A stretch of 64,000 nt of DNA from NCBI GenBank assembly GCA_911728455.2, contig OU452229.1:19844754-19908753 (forward strand), read 5' to 3'. A program made the translations under genes and the position numbers. This stretch comes from Marthasterias glacialis. Taxonomy: Eukaryota; Echinodermata; Asteroidea; Forcipulatida; Asteriidae. Within the stretch, counting starts at the first letter, position 1. Each line of letters starts with the position of its first letter. This document shows positions 49,236-62,102 of this stretch, in pieces. Under the pieces are notes generated by a model, which did no database searches, was not told the DNA's origin, and saw only the letters and a program-made list of their open reading frames with translations.

Positions 49236-50284
49236 TGAAGGAAACTGCGCACCTTAACAAATTCCAACGCGCCAATACGGGCGGGACTTTCACCCTATGT
49301 AGTTTATTTCAAAAGCTTCACGGTTAGACTGGCTACGGAACAACAGCCCATGGTTTGTTTGAATTTAAAATAAGACTAACAAATCTAAATCAAAATGCTC
49401 TCTTTTGGATTTTTTCCCTTTTCTTGTTTTCTTATAAGAAACGTATTTTCTTGAACGTATATACAGATAACGTTGTGTCAATTCAATCCTAGATTTGAAC
49501 TGTTTATTTATGTTGGTTTCACAGCTTAGCATGCGATAAAAAAAAATATATCGTAGATGTTGCTTGACATATCTGTTGCTTGAGGCATACAGGAATGACG
49601 ATATGCAGGGATGCTTTTGTCCGATAGTTGGCCGAAACTGTTTTCAGTTCTATTACAGTAGGTTTAATTGTAACCGCTGTTCAAAAGTCAACAATTACGA
49701 GGAAATAGTCCATTGAATACGGCAGCGTTGTGATATGATGGGCATGTAGATAGATAAAACAAATAATAAAATACAAAGAGAAATCACGGACGCACTTTTT
49801 CAGCTAAATAGACGACGGTGGTGCCGACTTGTTCACTAGTACTCACCGGCATGTACAATACGACTCAATCTGCAGCAGTCAGTTCTTCATCTTCTTGTTC
49901 AAAAAGTTATCCATTAAAAACGGTGTTTTAAAAAACAACAAATTATAACTAAACACATCTTTAGTCATTTTAGACCCAGACTCTTTCATTTTTTTTTCTC
50001 TCACGAAGGAAGTCCCCCACTTTGGTAAAAAAAAAAATTAAAAAAAATGTAGGAGTGAAAGGACTTTGGCCACGGAAACGGTACCCTGTAATAGGTCCGG
50101 TCCGTAAGTGTAATAGAAAAACACACTGTCCAGATTTAATGCAGTTAATTTATCAGAGTAATGGGGGTGAGAGACTCAATACCTGAACAATAAATTGGTC
50201 TTTTTTGTTAACAAATTGAGCTCACGGTTGAGTACGGACTCCCTAAAGGGACATGATAAAAACAAATTAATGAACACGTAAATA
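49236..50284. other. Intergenic, no gene recognised
   Basis: AT-rich with short A and T runs. No coding region, RNA gene or array supported. Confidence 0.5.
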
Positions 50285-50835
50285 ATTTTACTTCATTTCG
50301 TGCTCAAGAAATCGTTCCGTGCACTCGAAACAAGTTATTTCGTGCGCTCAGAATGATTTCTAGGAGACAAAATGAAATCGAGAAGACGAACTGAATTTCG
50401 AGGGGAAGACATTATTTATTTCGAGCAAAGAGAGAGAGAGAGGACCACAGATGAAGTTCCAAACTCCCAGAGAGTGACAATAGAGATCAGTGGGCGCCAC
50501 GAACCCTCTTTAGGTTGTAGGTTGCGCAACGCCGCATTTTATGCTGGTAAACTGCAGTTAGCTTGCAATAACTTCTGCGCCTTGCGTTTGAAGAATGCTG
50601 TGGCATATTTTTTACGTCACTTCGCTGCAATATTTTTCCTCTTTAATGGAGCAGCCTAAATATTATTAATCGTATCAAGTAAGAATTCTTCGCATGCGCA
50701 GTCGAGTACGGTAGACCCTGGGTCGTAATGACGCCCTCAATCGCGAAGACTTCAAACCCAGCTACCCGCCAATGTTTTGATTTTTAAATCAACCAAAGTT
50801 CGAAACGATTTTGAGCGCACGAAAAGAAGAACTCA
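50285..50835. mobile_element. Possible element with CGTGCGCTC inverted ends
   Basis: TTTCGTGCGCTCAGAATGATTT near 50337 and AAACGATTTTGAGCGCACGAAAAG near 50803 are inverted relatives, and a further CGTGCACTCGAAAC block precedes the first. The open frame 50372-50659 in between has no recognised family. The limits are uncertain. Confidence 0.35.
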
Positions 50836-52746
50836 ATTGATTCAAATCAACAAGTCTTGTCATATTTCAGGGAAAACAACGAACAACTGTGAATGTTTTG
50901 TCTGAGAATTGTTTTGCACGTTCGTTGTAGGTTTTTACTTGGATTCATGCAATCGAAACAAACGTTTTTGGTAGTATTCATTTGTTTACTATTTATTTGT
51001 CGTTTGATTAGGGGTTAGGAGTTGGTTCCAAATGGTATTGTTTTGACCTTGACAGAATTTCAGACGGAGTCTCTGGAGGATAGCACTAGTATGAAGTTAA
51101 CATTTTATCTAATGATCTTTAAGATTAAAGCTAATGAATAATTAGCAATTTTTTAGTCTAGTAAAACGCCCCTGGAGCGACTTCATTCACGCCTGGTATC
51201 GGTTTCATATGTGTACAAATGCACGAATTAATAAACATAACAACATTGTTTCCAGCCAGGCAGTTCTCTTCCGCTTGTAAACAAAATGTAAAGAAAAACG
51301 AAAGTCGGGAATGGGATTAAAAGGAGCGTGCTATAATTGGCCACTCCACCAATTGTGATCCTCGCTTGGGTTACCTGTAAAATTAATGCAGTCATTGCAT
51401 GATGTCAAGATCACAAGCTAGGTAATTACTGATAATTAAATATTCATCGCGTTCTGAATACATGAAGCCAAAGCTCTACACTGGCAAGAAAGAAAAACAT
51501 AATGTTCACAAATTTACATATACCTTACATGGTACTAAGTTAATGATGGTAGAAATTGTTCCTTGATATATTTCTGCTTGATATCAACAATTAATTTTCG
51601 TCTCATGTGAGACCAAAACTCTGACTTGAATGCGTACAAAAATGCTGAATGCATGTTGACCATTTTCTCGCAAATAAAACAATTAAATGAGCCGAAATTT
51701 TCCCAATGTAGAACTAGGACTTCAACCGAGATCAGCAAGTGACTAAAATGACCATATTTAATAATTTGTTATTCTTTTTCCCCCAAATAGTATTTGCGTG
51801 TTTCAAGACTCACTTACACAGGAATATACTCCCCCCCCCCGATAAAAAATTGATGGAGAAAACAAAAATAAATAAATAAAGGAGAAGAAGAAACACTCCC
51901 AAGTTAAGGAATCGTGTTCGAAATAAAACCGTCGTCGTTGTGATGCCTCGACCTAACGGTGTCTGTCAAATGCAATGACAGGGACCGTTCTGTTAATAAG
52001 TCCATAGGACTTGTTATAAGTGAATTCGCCGCAGGTTGTGGCTTCAAAATGCAGCAACGCCAGTCAGATCCGAGAGTGGTTTAAAAACAAAAAAGACAGA
52101 ATAAACGGATATGAGACAAACAAAGAAGTACGAAAATGTCTGGACTGATATTAATCCGAGACTAAATCATTCACAATGATGAAAGTTGTGGTTTTCTTCT
52201 TGTTTAATGTAAGTTTAAAAAAAAAAAGAAAAAAAGAAAAGAAAAGAAAATCAAAACAATGCGTCAAGGCAGTCCGATTGGTACCAATGTTTTGATAACT
52301 GATTTCATAAATGTCCGAAACTAAGGATGGAGCCGTTTCGATAGCTCCTGTGAAACTGTCATCACGTTTGCAATAATCTCCGAGGTTTGTATTGCAAAAT
52401 GATTTTTGATTTGTTTTGACAGGCGTGTTCGTTGCTCACAGACAGTTAGGACTCTGTGTGCTACAGTCAGTCTTACCAACAAATCAAATGTATAAAATCC
52501 GACTTTGCCTATGGAACAAAGGTGCCATCTGAATGTTTGACCTCTGACCTGCATTGACTCTACGTCAGTAAAGGGACGCACGCACACACCTCTTATAATT
52601 GGATGCACGTTACCGTTTATTGTTGACGGCTCATTATCATAAAGCATTTCTAGAGAAGAGCCACATTTGCATAAAGCTGGTAAACTACACAAATTTGCAT
52701 AGCCGCTAAAAGTCTTGCTTTGCAGAACAAGGTTACCAGCCAAACT
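50836..52746. other. Intergenic, no gene recognised
   Basis: It includes the inverted relative (about 51590-51720) of the repeat downstream of GAD, and a 140-codon minus-strand open frame (52321-52743) without recognisable domains, splice signals or start context. I treat that frame as chance. Confidence 0.45.
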
Positions 52747-53047
52747 GGCCTTATGGACCTATTCGAAATCACGGGCTTCGGCTCCAGCTTTGTCTTCGCC
52801 AGCCTGTTGAAAGCCCATGTACCGAGAGTACTCGTTTTCAAAAATAACAGACGTAGCCTATAGACTGTTCCGGCCTGTCAATCAAACCGTGCGCATTGAC
52901 CAATTGGATCACGCCATTTGGTCATGTGACCTCGGTCAAACTCGGTTATACGTGCAGCGTAAACGTACATAAACTAATGTGTGTGGGCGGGGCTTGTTGC
53001 CAAAGCCAAGGAACCCAAAACCAAGCTGTGATTTTGAAAAGGGCCTT
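52747..53047. mobile_element. Foldback element, related to 26.26 kb MITE
   Basis: Inverted ends ATTCGAAATCAC (about 52761) and GTGATTTTGAAAAGGGCCT (53028-53046), with GGCTTCGGCTCCAGCTTTG inside, echo the intron 1 element. No coding capacity. Confidence 0.5.
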
Positions 53048-54652
53048 TATTAATTGTATTGTTAATGGTGTTTTTTGCTGGGTTGTTTGTTTATTTGTTT
53101 GTTTGTTGGGGTGTTTGTTTGTTGTTATTTTTTTTCAACTTGATGAGCCTATTTGTTCAGCGTAACACATTTTTGAGTTCAATACTTGATTCGGCATCGC
53201 CAATATTGAAACGAACGTGTCGGTCAGAGCAGACCAAAAATCATTTGGCATTAGTCATATAGTCATATTGAAAACCTTCAAGCTAATCCACCCAAATTAG
53301 CGTTCTTCTCTATCGTCATTTTTGGTTTTTAAATAATTAATTAGCCCAACCGCCTAGCGGGCCCCATATTTCACACGACCGCTTGATGTTAAAAATGAGC
53401 CAGCAATTGAAAAGTTATAACACAGCGCTCGGATGCGAAGCAAAGTCATCCTGACATTGACACATTGATGATTAAACTCAACCCACCGATATCGAGGCAC
53501 CCGGACTATTTTTTCTATAATGAATTCTCTCGGGCGCACTCGATGTGTGCACTCTTTCAACGTTACCTGGCAACTCCCGCCATCTTCTGGTTTCCCGCGT
53601 AATAACAAGTGAAAACAAATTCCCGCCAGCACGCGGGAGGCACGCTCTGATAAAGAAACCGTCAACAAAATAAATATATATAAAAAGTATATATATATAT
53701 ATAAAAAGAGTGTGAGCGCGTGGTTACGATTCGCTTTAAGCCAATGACGTCTCCCCGGGTTACACCGCCAAATTGAATGTTTGTGCTGCCATTAACGGCC
53801 GTGGACAAAAAAAAAAGCAAGAAAGAAAAAAACATTGAATTGTTGGTTGTGTATTTAGTTAATGGCATTTAGGCAAATTAAAGATCTGTCTGGTAATACT
53901 AGTGACCACTCTTTCACGAAGAGCTTCTTTTCGGGTACCAGAGAATTTCATCAATCGAAGTAGGCTAAATCAAATTATAAAATACTTCCGATTGACATAA
54001 GATCCCCCAGTGCACGGAAGAAAAACAGAGCGGTGTTTGATTTAGATTTAATTATTATAGATCGCTTAATTAATGCTGGATACACCGCCAGTATGAACGA
54101 ATGACAAATACATTAGAGAGGTGGGGGTCAAGTGTCTATGCCAAATTTATCATTTTTATATTATTTCTGTATTTATATTCTGTTTGAAAACATTTAAAAC
54201 AAACCACAGATTGTGGGTGATTTCGCTAAAAAACAAATTGTATGCAAAAGTAAAAAAAAAAAATATATATATATATTTAATAAAATCTGTCAAACGGTAT
54301 GTTATGTGTGATTACCTTTTGTGGGGAATAAACAAAAAACAACTGTGCATAATGAAGCTGTAGTTTGTGTAATATTGAAGAGAATTCGGCTCATTCTCGA
54401 ACACACTGGAAAGTAATCAAATGTACCAATTAAACAGAGTTTAACTGCAAATAAATAGGTATGGATTATTTCTACCCCGTCCATTGTGTGTGTTTTTTAC
54501 AGTTCATGTCGATGCTTTGCATTGAAGCGTTGTTTATATAGTATCAATCACCTGAACCACTCATAGAAATGTCTTCGCCCAGTACCAACGCTAGTATTCC
54601 AGCATATCGTACCAATCTGGAGATAATGGTAAAACTGGGGAAGAGTGCTTTT
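53048..54652. other. Intergenic, no gene recognised
   Basis: It contains (GTTT)n near 53079-53125, AT repeats near 53670-53700 and 54260-54280, and no supported gene. Confidence 0.5.
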
Positions 54653-54849
54653 GTTTTGTTGTTGCTGCTGCTGTTGCTTTTACTGTTGCTGCTGCTGCCG
54701 CTGCTGTTGTTGTTTCTGCCGCTGCTGCTGCTGTTGATGATGTTGTTGCTGTTGTTGTTGTTGTTAGTGTTGCTATCGTCGTCGTCGTAGTTGTTGTTGA
54801 TGCTGTTGTTGTTGTTTGTGCTGTCGTCGTCGTCGCCGCTGCTGTTGTA

Positions 54850-54906
<57 letters not shown>

Positions 54907-54907
54907 G
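54653..54907 (-). repeat. Imperfect (GTT/GCT) trinucleotide tract
   Basis: About 255 bases of GTT with GCT, GCC, GTC and GTA variants, ending in a purer GTT run (about 54850-54907). Minus-strand equivalent: AAC/AGC. The polyleucine and polythreonine frames are artefacts of the repeat. Confidence 0.9.
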
Positions 54908-55829
54908 AAGAAGAGTCCTTTTTATTTAACATGGTATAACACCCATACATTTGTTGTAAATAAGTGATCAACTCTGGGAGAATAATTTACCCAACCCTGT
55001 CATCCAGCTTTTTTTTTTACAGTGTAAATGTGTTTATTACTTGTGGTATAGTTGTTACTTGTCAAATACGTGAACAATTGTCATGGTATAAGTTTCGGAC
55101 GAGGACCATCTTAATTACTGAATACACCTTGCACTGTCAGCGTTTTGAATATTATGTATAGGTCTATTGTATCCAATTCACTCTGTGCTTCAATGATGTA
55201 CTTTTTCAATGTAGTGCTCGTACGAGGACGGTATGTCATTGCCACTTCCTCTAGATTGATGATGCACTCGGACCAACACTAAATGAAATAAACCACCATG
55301 CATATTTCAGCAATTTATAAAGAGAGGTGCACAGGTATACTTTTTGTCAGGGTAAAAAAAAAGACGAAAGCCTAGCCGCGCTGGCATCTTCAAGTCGATT
55401 CATGCTTCATCCAGTGGGACCGTCTCCCCGTTTCTCAACATTAATTTTGACAACCTATCATGAATGCTGTGCAAAGAGAGTTCTTTTCATTCCTCCAGAT
55501 GACAGCATGTTGTAAAACATACGCAACGAAGAAGGATCCGGTCGCATTGAAGCGCGAAGAGCAGCGGGCTCAAATCACCGGTCTCGCGGGAACTGCTTCT
55601 CGTGGAAATGATCATTTGTGACACGGCCGAGCGCGCGTAAAAAAAACGTTAAGAGCGGTTTCTACCTAAATCATGTACAATATTTCCCATTGGAAATGCC
55701 GCGAAGGAAAATCAAATTAGACGTTAATGTGAACGTTGTGATACTTTCTGTTTGTGTCAGCCAGGTACTTCAAAAAGTGGCTGGCTGTTTTTGTAAGGAT
55801 GTTAGTTCGCTAAAAGATACATGCAGGGT
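54908..55829. other. Intergenic, no gene recognised
   Basis: No coding exon, RNA gene or distinct element was identified. Confidence 0.5.
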
Positions 55830-56213
55830 TATTTTACGTGCATTACACAACGCACAGGACCTACGGCTTTGCATCACATCCAAAGGACGAAGCAATAGAC
55901 CTTATGCATTGACGTCATCACGCCGCCATCTTAGAGGTAAATCGATGATGTAACAATGGAAACGCACAGATTTGTACGCGCGGCGCACAGGCTTGGCCAA
56001 TGAACAGCCTCCTTTTGACCTCTAGGCGAGGGCGCCCTACTCAAATGACGTCATGTGCATAAGGTCTATAGTGGTTAAGTGTCGTGCTTAAAAAAACAAG
56101 TGTCAGGACATGGACTCGAACACACACACACACACACACACACTCTGCTGATCAGAAACACCATGGCAGAGCTTGAGTTCAGCGCGCTTGAACGCTCGAC
56201 CACGACACGACAT
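55830..56213 (-). mobile_element. tRNA-Leu SINE, minus strand, interrupted by a MITE
   Basis: Read on the minus strand from 56213: a tRNA-like head with box A-like GGTCGAGCGTTCAAGCGC, GAACTCAAG (Leu CAA position), the CTGATCAGCAGAGTG block also present at 2.4 kb, a GT dinucleotide expansion, box B-like TGTTCGAGTCC and CCTGACACTTG. The body (GTCCTTTGGATGTGATGCAA, 55830-55894) continues beyond an inserted 175-bp MITE. Confidence 0.7.
55895..56069. mobile_element. 175-bp MITE nested in the SINE
   Basis: Inverted ends ATAGACCTTATGCA and TGCATAAGGTCTAT, followed inside by TGACGTCAT on both sides. It splits the SINE body from its head exactly where the 2.4-kb copy is continuous, so it inserted after the SINE. 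ATA or TA is the likely target duplication. Confidence 0.75.
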
Positions 56214-57489
56214 GGAAACCAAGGAACCAATCTATTCATCTTAATATAAGTAAAACTTAAAAACGCAGGCTCGTCGCCATTACCCGACGGCTATTTTCGT
56301 GGCAGAAAAAGATTACGTACATGTTTATGTACACATATACAACGTGAAACAAGTCGCTTCTCTCACTGCGTGCGCAGGATACCCTCCACAGACTACAGAT
56401 CTCTCCATGGGCGAAGAAACACAAACTTACGCCAGGGCTTTTGTTGGTCTTTTGTAAAATAGTTTACAAATATTGAGTGGATCAGAGTACAATGAGAGAA
56501 ATTCTATCGCAAGGTAACATTCTGACTATACCATTTCACGAGGCGAAGAAGCCGAGTGAAATAGAGCAGTCCAAATTTTACCGTGCGATAATGTTCCACT
56601 CATTTCACCAATTAAAGCCACGCAATACATGTATTTGTTTTATATAACCGACATTTAGATCCTTGGCATTGGATTTTTTTTTTCACAATAAACACAAAAT
56701 CAAAATAGACACGGTTCATCGTCCACCCACACTCTGAAAATTATAAAAACCCCTCTGTCTAAAGAACGTGCAGGACTCCATGTAGATACCGACCAACTTG
56801 TGACACAGACGCGCTATATTTTTCCGTACTCCACGTGCGCATGATAAACCAATTCATATTGAAACCATAGAATAACACATTGTAACGTTTACTTTTGCAA
56901 CACGTTGGTTGTTTTAACCGTTTAGTCATTGAACCACCAAAACCCCGAAACACTGCAACGTGCTCGTCAGTTTATATGTTTGACAGAAAGAAACAATCAA
57001 ATACAACACAAAATAAATGCATTGTGTCACCTATCTGGCAATTTAAAGGCATCGTTTATCAATTTCACAACTCGTTTTCATTATTTCATCCCTCGTTCAC
57101 AGTTGACTTGCTAATGCTAATTATTGGCCTAATGATGAGGCGTATTACCAGCAACACGCTATTATTAATAATAATAAGTTTTCTTTTATGGTAATGATGA
57201 CAAAATAGTGCCATCAAAAAAGGAACAGCATGGGTAAGGATTCCAGGTAAAGCCTTTAAAAACCATTATGTTCATAGTTTACGTATTATTACACAGACGC
57301 TGTTGCAAAGTTGTAATTTATTGTTAGTAGTTATTACTTCTCAACAAACCATTCATTGATGATACACTAACGAAGAGGGGCTTCTACAAAAAATAACGCA
57401 TATTTTGGACAATGATTCTGTCATTTCTTAAATTTGTATACCATCTTGCTGATAATGAAATCAATAGGCCTCGAGATACAAATGCAGAG
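56214..57489. other. Intergenic, no gene recognised
   Basis: The block 56262-56325 repeats the TACCCGACGGCTATTTT phrase of 21.38 kb. No gene, array or RNA feature was otherwise seen. Confidence 0.5.
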
Positions 57490-57660
57490 AAGATGAGGAA
57501 AATATGTCAGTTCTGGATGGAGCAGGTAAACCTCGGTTAGGGGAAACCCACGCAATCAGGTAGGGACAGAAAACCCAATCAACATCCAAGGCACTAGTCC
57601 GGGATTCGAACCGGGGTCCATGGAGGCGGAAGGCATGGGAGAGAAACTACTGAACCAACC
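57490..57660 (-). mobile_element. tRNA-like SINE candidate, second family
   Basis: On the minus strand, GGTTCGAATCCCGG (about 57605-57618) is a good RNA polymerase III box B, preceded by a TAGT..CTC...CC-rich head and followed by GGGTTTTCTGTCCCTACCTG. A similar box B block lies at 45.84 kb (minus), and another at 58.14 kb (plus, GGGTTCGAGTCCC). Box A is degraded. Confidence 0.45.
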
Positions 57661-58099
57661 TGAATGCCATGTAAAGTCTCTTGCAAACGTTGCCTCTAGC
57701 TTTTCAGCAGCATCAGGTGGTGCTGAGACTAGAGGGTTACCTTTTCGATTTGTTATAAAAGAAAATGTAGTTAATGCAAAAATGTGGTTCATTTTCATCG
57801 CCACTGCATGGGTGCGAAGTCCCATACTTCAATCAGCACAATGGTTGGCCAAAGACTGGCGGGGCAGATTCACGGCCACAGACTAATGAAACATAAAACA
57901 CTAAAAAAAAAATTTTCATCCTATTTTGGCAGAACTTGGTTTTGATAACTTAACACTGTTGATCATGATTGCGGAAAAATAAAATAATAATAATTTGTTT
58001 GTAAACATTTAAAGTAATCCCTCGTCATTAAGATGTTGCTATCATGTTTGAGGAAAGGGGGCATGGATGTGACAGAAATAAACAAGTTTCCCCGTATGG

Positions 58100-58180
58100 T
58101 GACTGTTTAGTTAAAAGGGTGAATGCGGTGATGTTTGTGGGTTCGAGTCCCACCTATCCCTGCGGACTTTTTCCCCGCAC
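58100..58180 (+). mobile_element. tRNA-like fragment with box B
   Basis: TGTGGGTTCGAGTCCCACC at about 58136-58154 is a tRNA-type T-arm; the upstream sequence does not fold into a full cloverleaf. It is probably another SINE relic rather than a functional tRNA. Confidence 0.35.
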
Positions 58181-59370
58181 AAAATGTAAAAGACGATTAT
58201 AAACACGTTTCTAATGTGACGTTGTTGAAAAAAATACAAGTACAAATTTTACAGATTGGTTATTAATATTAAGCCCAAAGTTTCCAGCCTTCCACCGTCA
58301 AGACCTGCCAAAAAGGTACTTCACTGGGCTCCAAAAATTGTCACACAAGTAGGGGGAGGCTAAACATGACCTTGTTATATCAGAACACAGAGGGAGATCC
58401 ACAACTGGTCAACCGAAGATGGAACAAAGTGTCTACTCTCGCTGTGAGAACATGTGACTGGAGAACTCTGACTGCCTCATACGTCCCAAGACGTGGGACC
58501 CACTAAAGTCGAATTAATTTTTTTTTTTGGCAACTTGATGACAAGTACGCTAGTAAGAGACAAATCGTTCACGTAAATATAATCTATACTTTTTACAGTA
58601 GCGCAAACAAAATACGAGTTAGTTGGCGAGGAGGGGGGCTACTGAAAGAGCCCTTTTTCGTATTTGAACTGCCTGTTTGATTATAAATTGAAAAAAAAAA
58701 ATACACAATAAAATGTTTCTGCTGTAGAATCATGTCTGCAGAGTTGTGTTGATGGAGCCTTTGAAAGGCAAGGTTGGTTCAACCATGATGCAACACATCG
58801 ACGTTTCAATCAGTATGCCGTTGCAGTCTTCACGAGGATGAGGAATGAAAAACAAAATCCACGTCTTTGAAGTACGTGCTTTGATTAAAAGAATGTCTCG
58901 GCAATATCCTCATAGCCTTGTTTTTTTTTTCCCTTCGAAAGCTCTAGATTCTGTGGAATGAACACATTCTTCTGGGTCCTCGAAACTTAGCTACAAAAAA
59001 AAGTCCGATGTTATTAATAACACACATTTCCGGTCATGCGTATATGACTCGTTGCTCCCGTAATGCAAACGATGCTTCGAGGATGTTTCTTGACATTCTC
59101 AAACATTTCAATCAAAAAATCCGTGAAATCAATTATAGAGATTGCGTTTTCAGCCAACCATACTGTTTGGCCATTAGCTAAGTGTCTACGTGTCAAAGTT
59201 TCTCCTTCAGCAAGCAAACTGATTGTTTGAGGTGACACAGTGTCGACTACCGTAGAAAGATGTAGCCAACTTCCCAACACTCGCTCACTCCGCGGTACCA
59301 AAAGCTATATCCTAGCCCGTTGTAATAAATGTTTGTTCCCCTCAAACATCAGGGCCCATCCAGTCTGCCA
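58181..59370. other. Intergenic, no gene recognised
   Basis: A 95-codon minus-strand frame (59014-59301) shows no recognised family. Otherwise only short A and T runs. Confidence 0.45.
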
Positions 59371-59592
59371 TATACATAACCTCACCATTCGTAATAATCT
59401 CAACTAAGATCAACAATAAAACTCTTTTCATTGGGAAACATCTCCCCAAATTGTTGTCTGCATTAAGTCGACGTGTATCAAAGCATATATATAACCTCAC
59501 CCTTCGTAATAATCTCAACTAAGATCAACACTAAAACTCTTTTCATTGGGAAAAGTCTCCCTAAATTGTTGTCTGCATGAAGTCGAAGCTCC
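59371..59592. repeat. 115-bp tandem duplication
   Basis: ATAACCTCACC...CGTAATAATCTCAACTAAG starts at about 59377 and again at 59492. Both copies run through AAACTCTTTTCATTGGGAAA to GTTGTCTGCAT.GAAGTCG. Confidence 0.85.
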
Positions 59593-62102
59593 ATTGCAGA
59601 CTGCTTGATGGTCCGCCAGTGATTGGAAAAACAACTTTGGACATATAACGCAATTACGAAAGCGCGTTGTGATAAACCCGGCTAGATTAACTTCTAATTA
59701 CAATGGACGAATTTACATTACGCGAATGACGGATGTTGTAGTACGCTCGTCAATTTCCAAGTAATGGGCGAACATGTTTCATAAAATGCTCGTCGTGGTT
59801 TGTGGCTGTAAGCCCCGTGGACGTTTTCTAAACATATGCTGGCATATTGAGGCCGAGCATTGTTTGACTGGTATAGGCCTATTCTTTATTACCAGGCCAC
59901 CGGAGGGTCCTTAACTATTCTAGGTGCAATGGTGGCTGTCTGTACACTACGAGTCATTGAATAGCAGCCGTGCTTTTCTTAACGCCAGAGAAAGGGCTTG
60001 CTCTGTACGTTTTAACAAAAGACAGCATCATAACAATGTAAATTGGGCTGGTAGCGTTTCCAGCACAAACTAGCAGGTAGTCGTTAAACCCATGTACGGT
60101 TGTATCCATGGTGTATCAAAGTCTAGTGATCTGACTGAGAAATAACATGTTTACACACCGCTTGAAGACCTCCATCATGTTGTAACGCATCACTGTTCGT
60201 ATTTGCCCAGGAAAGTGATACTGCACAACATAACAGGGAACCAGACTGTACTTTGCTTCGCAGCCTCTCCTTTAAAAACATTACTGCCAACGGATTGCAA
60301 ACATTTGAGCCTTTTTAATATTTCGTTCATCTTATCTTTTTTGCCATTATCTAAGTGGCCTCCATTTTCATGTCGAATTGAAAAGAAGAAAAAAAAAAAT
60401 CAGTAAATAGGTGACGCAAGTCTATCCATTGTTCAATTCCTCAAGCAGATAGTGTATTCTCTCGCCATGTATGATGATGTGATGTTAATCATTTAAAGTC
60501 AAGTATATGGTGTGACGGCAACAGCAGAACTTTAATTAGCATTTCTTTTTAAAGCATTGTGACGTTGGCCTTGAAAGAATTAAAACCGTGCTCAATGATA
60601 ACAATAGCAACACGTAGAAACGCAAAAGCTTCAATTGTTCTTATGTGATAACAATAACGTACATTGGTTTTATTGTTTTGACATTTACAGGCACATTTTG
60701 CCCTGTCATGTTTCTTAATTTGCTACACAAAATATTGATTGGGAGTGTTTATAATATTTTTTATTAATGTTATTATTGATGTTGTTGATGTATTGATGGT
60801 TACGGTTAATGTAGGAACCCAATGAGCGTCTGTGCAGGATTTGAGTGCTGTACCCCTATTGTTATTATTTATTATTGGTGTTATTATTTACGGTTAAGGT
60901 TGATTTTTTACACATATATGTTTTAGCTAAAGTACAAGAGGACTGGTAATCGTAGTAAAAAAAAAGAGAGCATTAGTTTAAAAAAAAAAGGGAAAAATGC
61001 CAGTATAGCAATCCTCCAGAGAAATATTTCCATCTGGAATGTAAGGAGACTCAACAAATTGCCATTGTTTACTTGAGATTACCGCACTCCAAATACCCAC
61101 GGTATGATCGTGAGCAAAATCTCTGGTAAAAACCTGACACGTTTTGTCGACACTAAAACGCGATCACTGCATTTTATGGAGTTTTCACATGTGGGTTGTT
61201 TGATGCTTACTGAAAAAAGGAGGTGAGAATTTATTTATTCTTAAAAAATAAAAAAGAAAAAAAGGACACATTGATGTTCTTTCTCTTTAAGTTTGTTCTT
61301 TACCAAAACAGAAATATTTGTCGGTAGAGCAAAAACTGGTCTCGGGTTTGTATTGTTGATTTTCACAATTAAAGTTTCATTTTAATCAGCAGAATGGATT
61401 GTCATGGGTGATTTACTTCAACACACACCACTATTGAAATAATGGTTGAAAGACTCCGTGGAACTGTGGTACCACACACACAATATGAAATCAATAGTAA
61501 TTGAGACATAAATCCACCCTGCAAAAAGGGCGCTTTCGTCTAACACAACACAAAACACCCCCTTTTTCAGAGTTCAGTTAACCGCATCGGGGAACAACCT
61601 GTTGGGCGTTTGACTGTTAGGAAATAAAGCCGTTTACCAGCAGAGTGCTGTTTTGCAACGGCGACCTCGACCGGAAAAAATTGTCGCGCGGGACCACGGT
61701 CAATATTGACAAGCACTTCGAAATAGAAAGTGTGTAAGAAATTTGTCAGAGTCACATAAAGAGAGTGCGCGGTATTTGAAGAGCTACGAGAACGGATTCA
61801 TTGGATGGGGAGATGCGAGAGGGGCGTCTTTAAAAACCAAGCATGTAATTAGATTGCGTCCATGCACACTGTGATGCGGAATGAGAAATTCATTTGACGT
61901 TATACACTGCGGAGACGGGAATTGAGTTTCCACACGCTTCGCAACGGGGAGACACACACGCAGCGTAGCCGTTGTAGATACACAGCTCGGTGCCAATTTA
62001 CGTTACGGTTGTCTTGTAACACGATCCAACGCCACATACATACACACACCCAAGTGTAGAACTGGATTCCAACGTGTGCGAAAAAGGGTTAATTCGGTTT
62101 AA
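59593..62102. other. Intergenic upstream of the receptor gene
   Basis: No coding region supported. The last few hundred bases, up to 62102, must contain the 5' UTR and perhaps the promoter of the downstream receptor gene, but no TATA box at a plausible distance was seen. Confidence 0.45.

Noticed and set aside
52321..52743. 140-codon minus-strand open frame
   Set aside because: No recognised domain, no splice context, unremarkable composition, and next to a foldback element; length is within chance for 64 kb of DNA.
59014..59301. 95-codon minus-strand frame
   Set aside because: No recognised motif; no start or splice context distinguishing it from chance.
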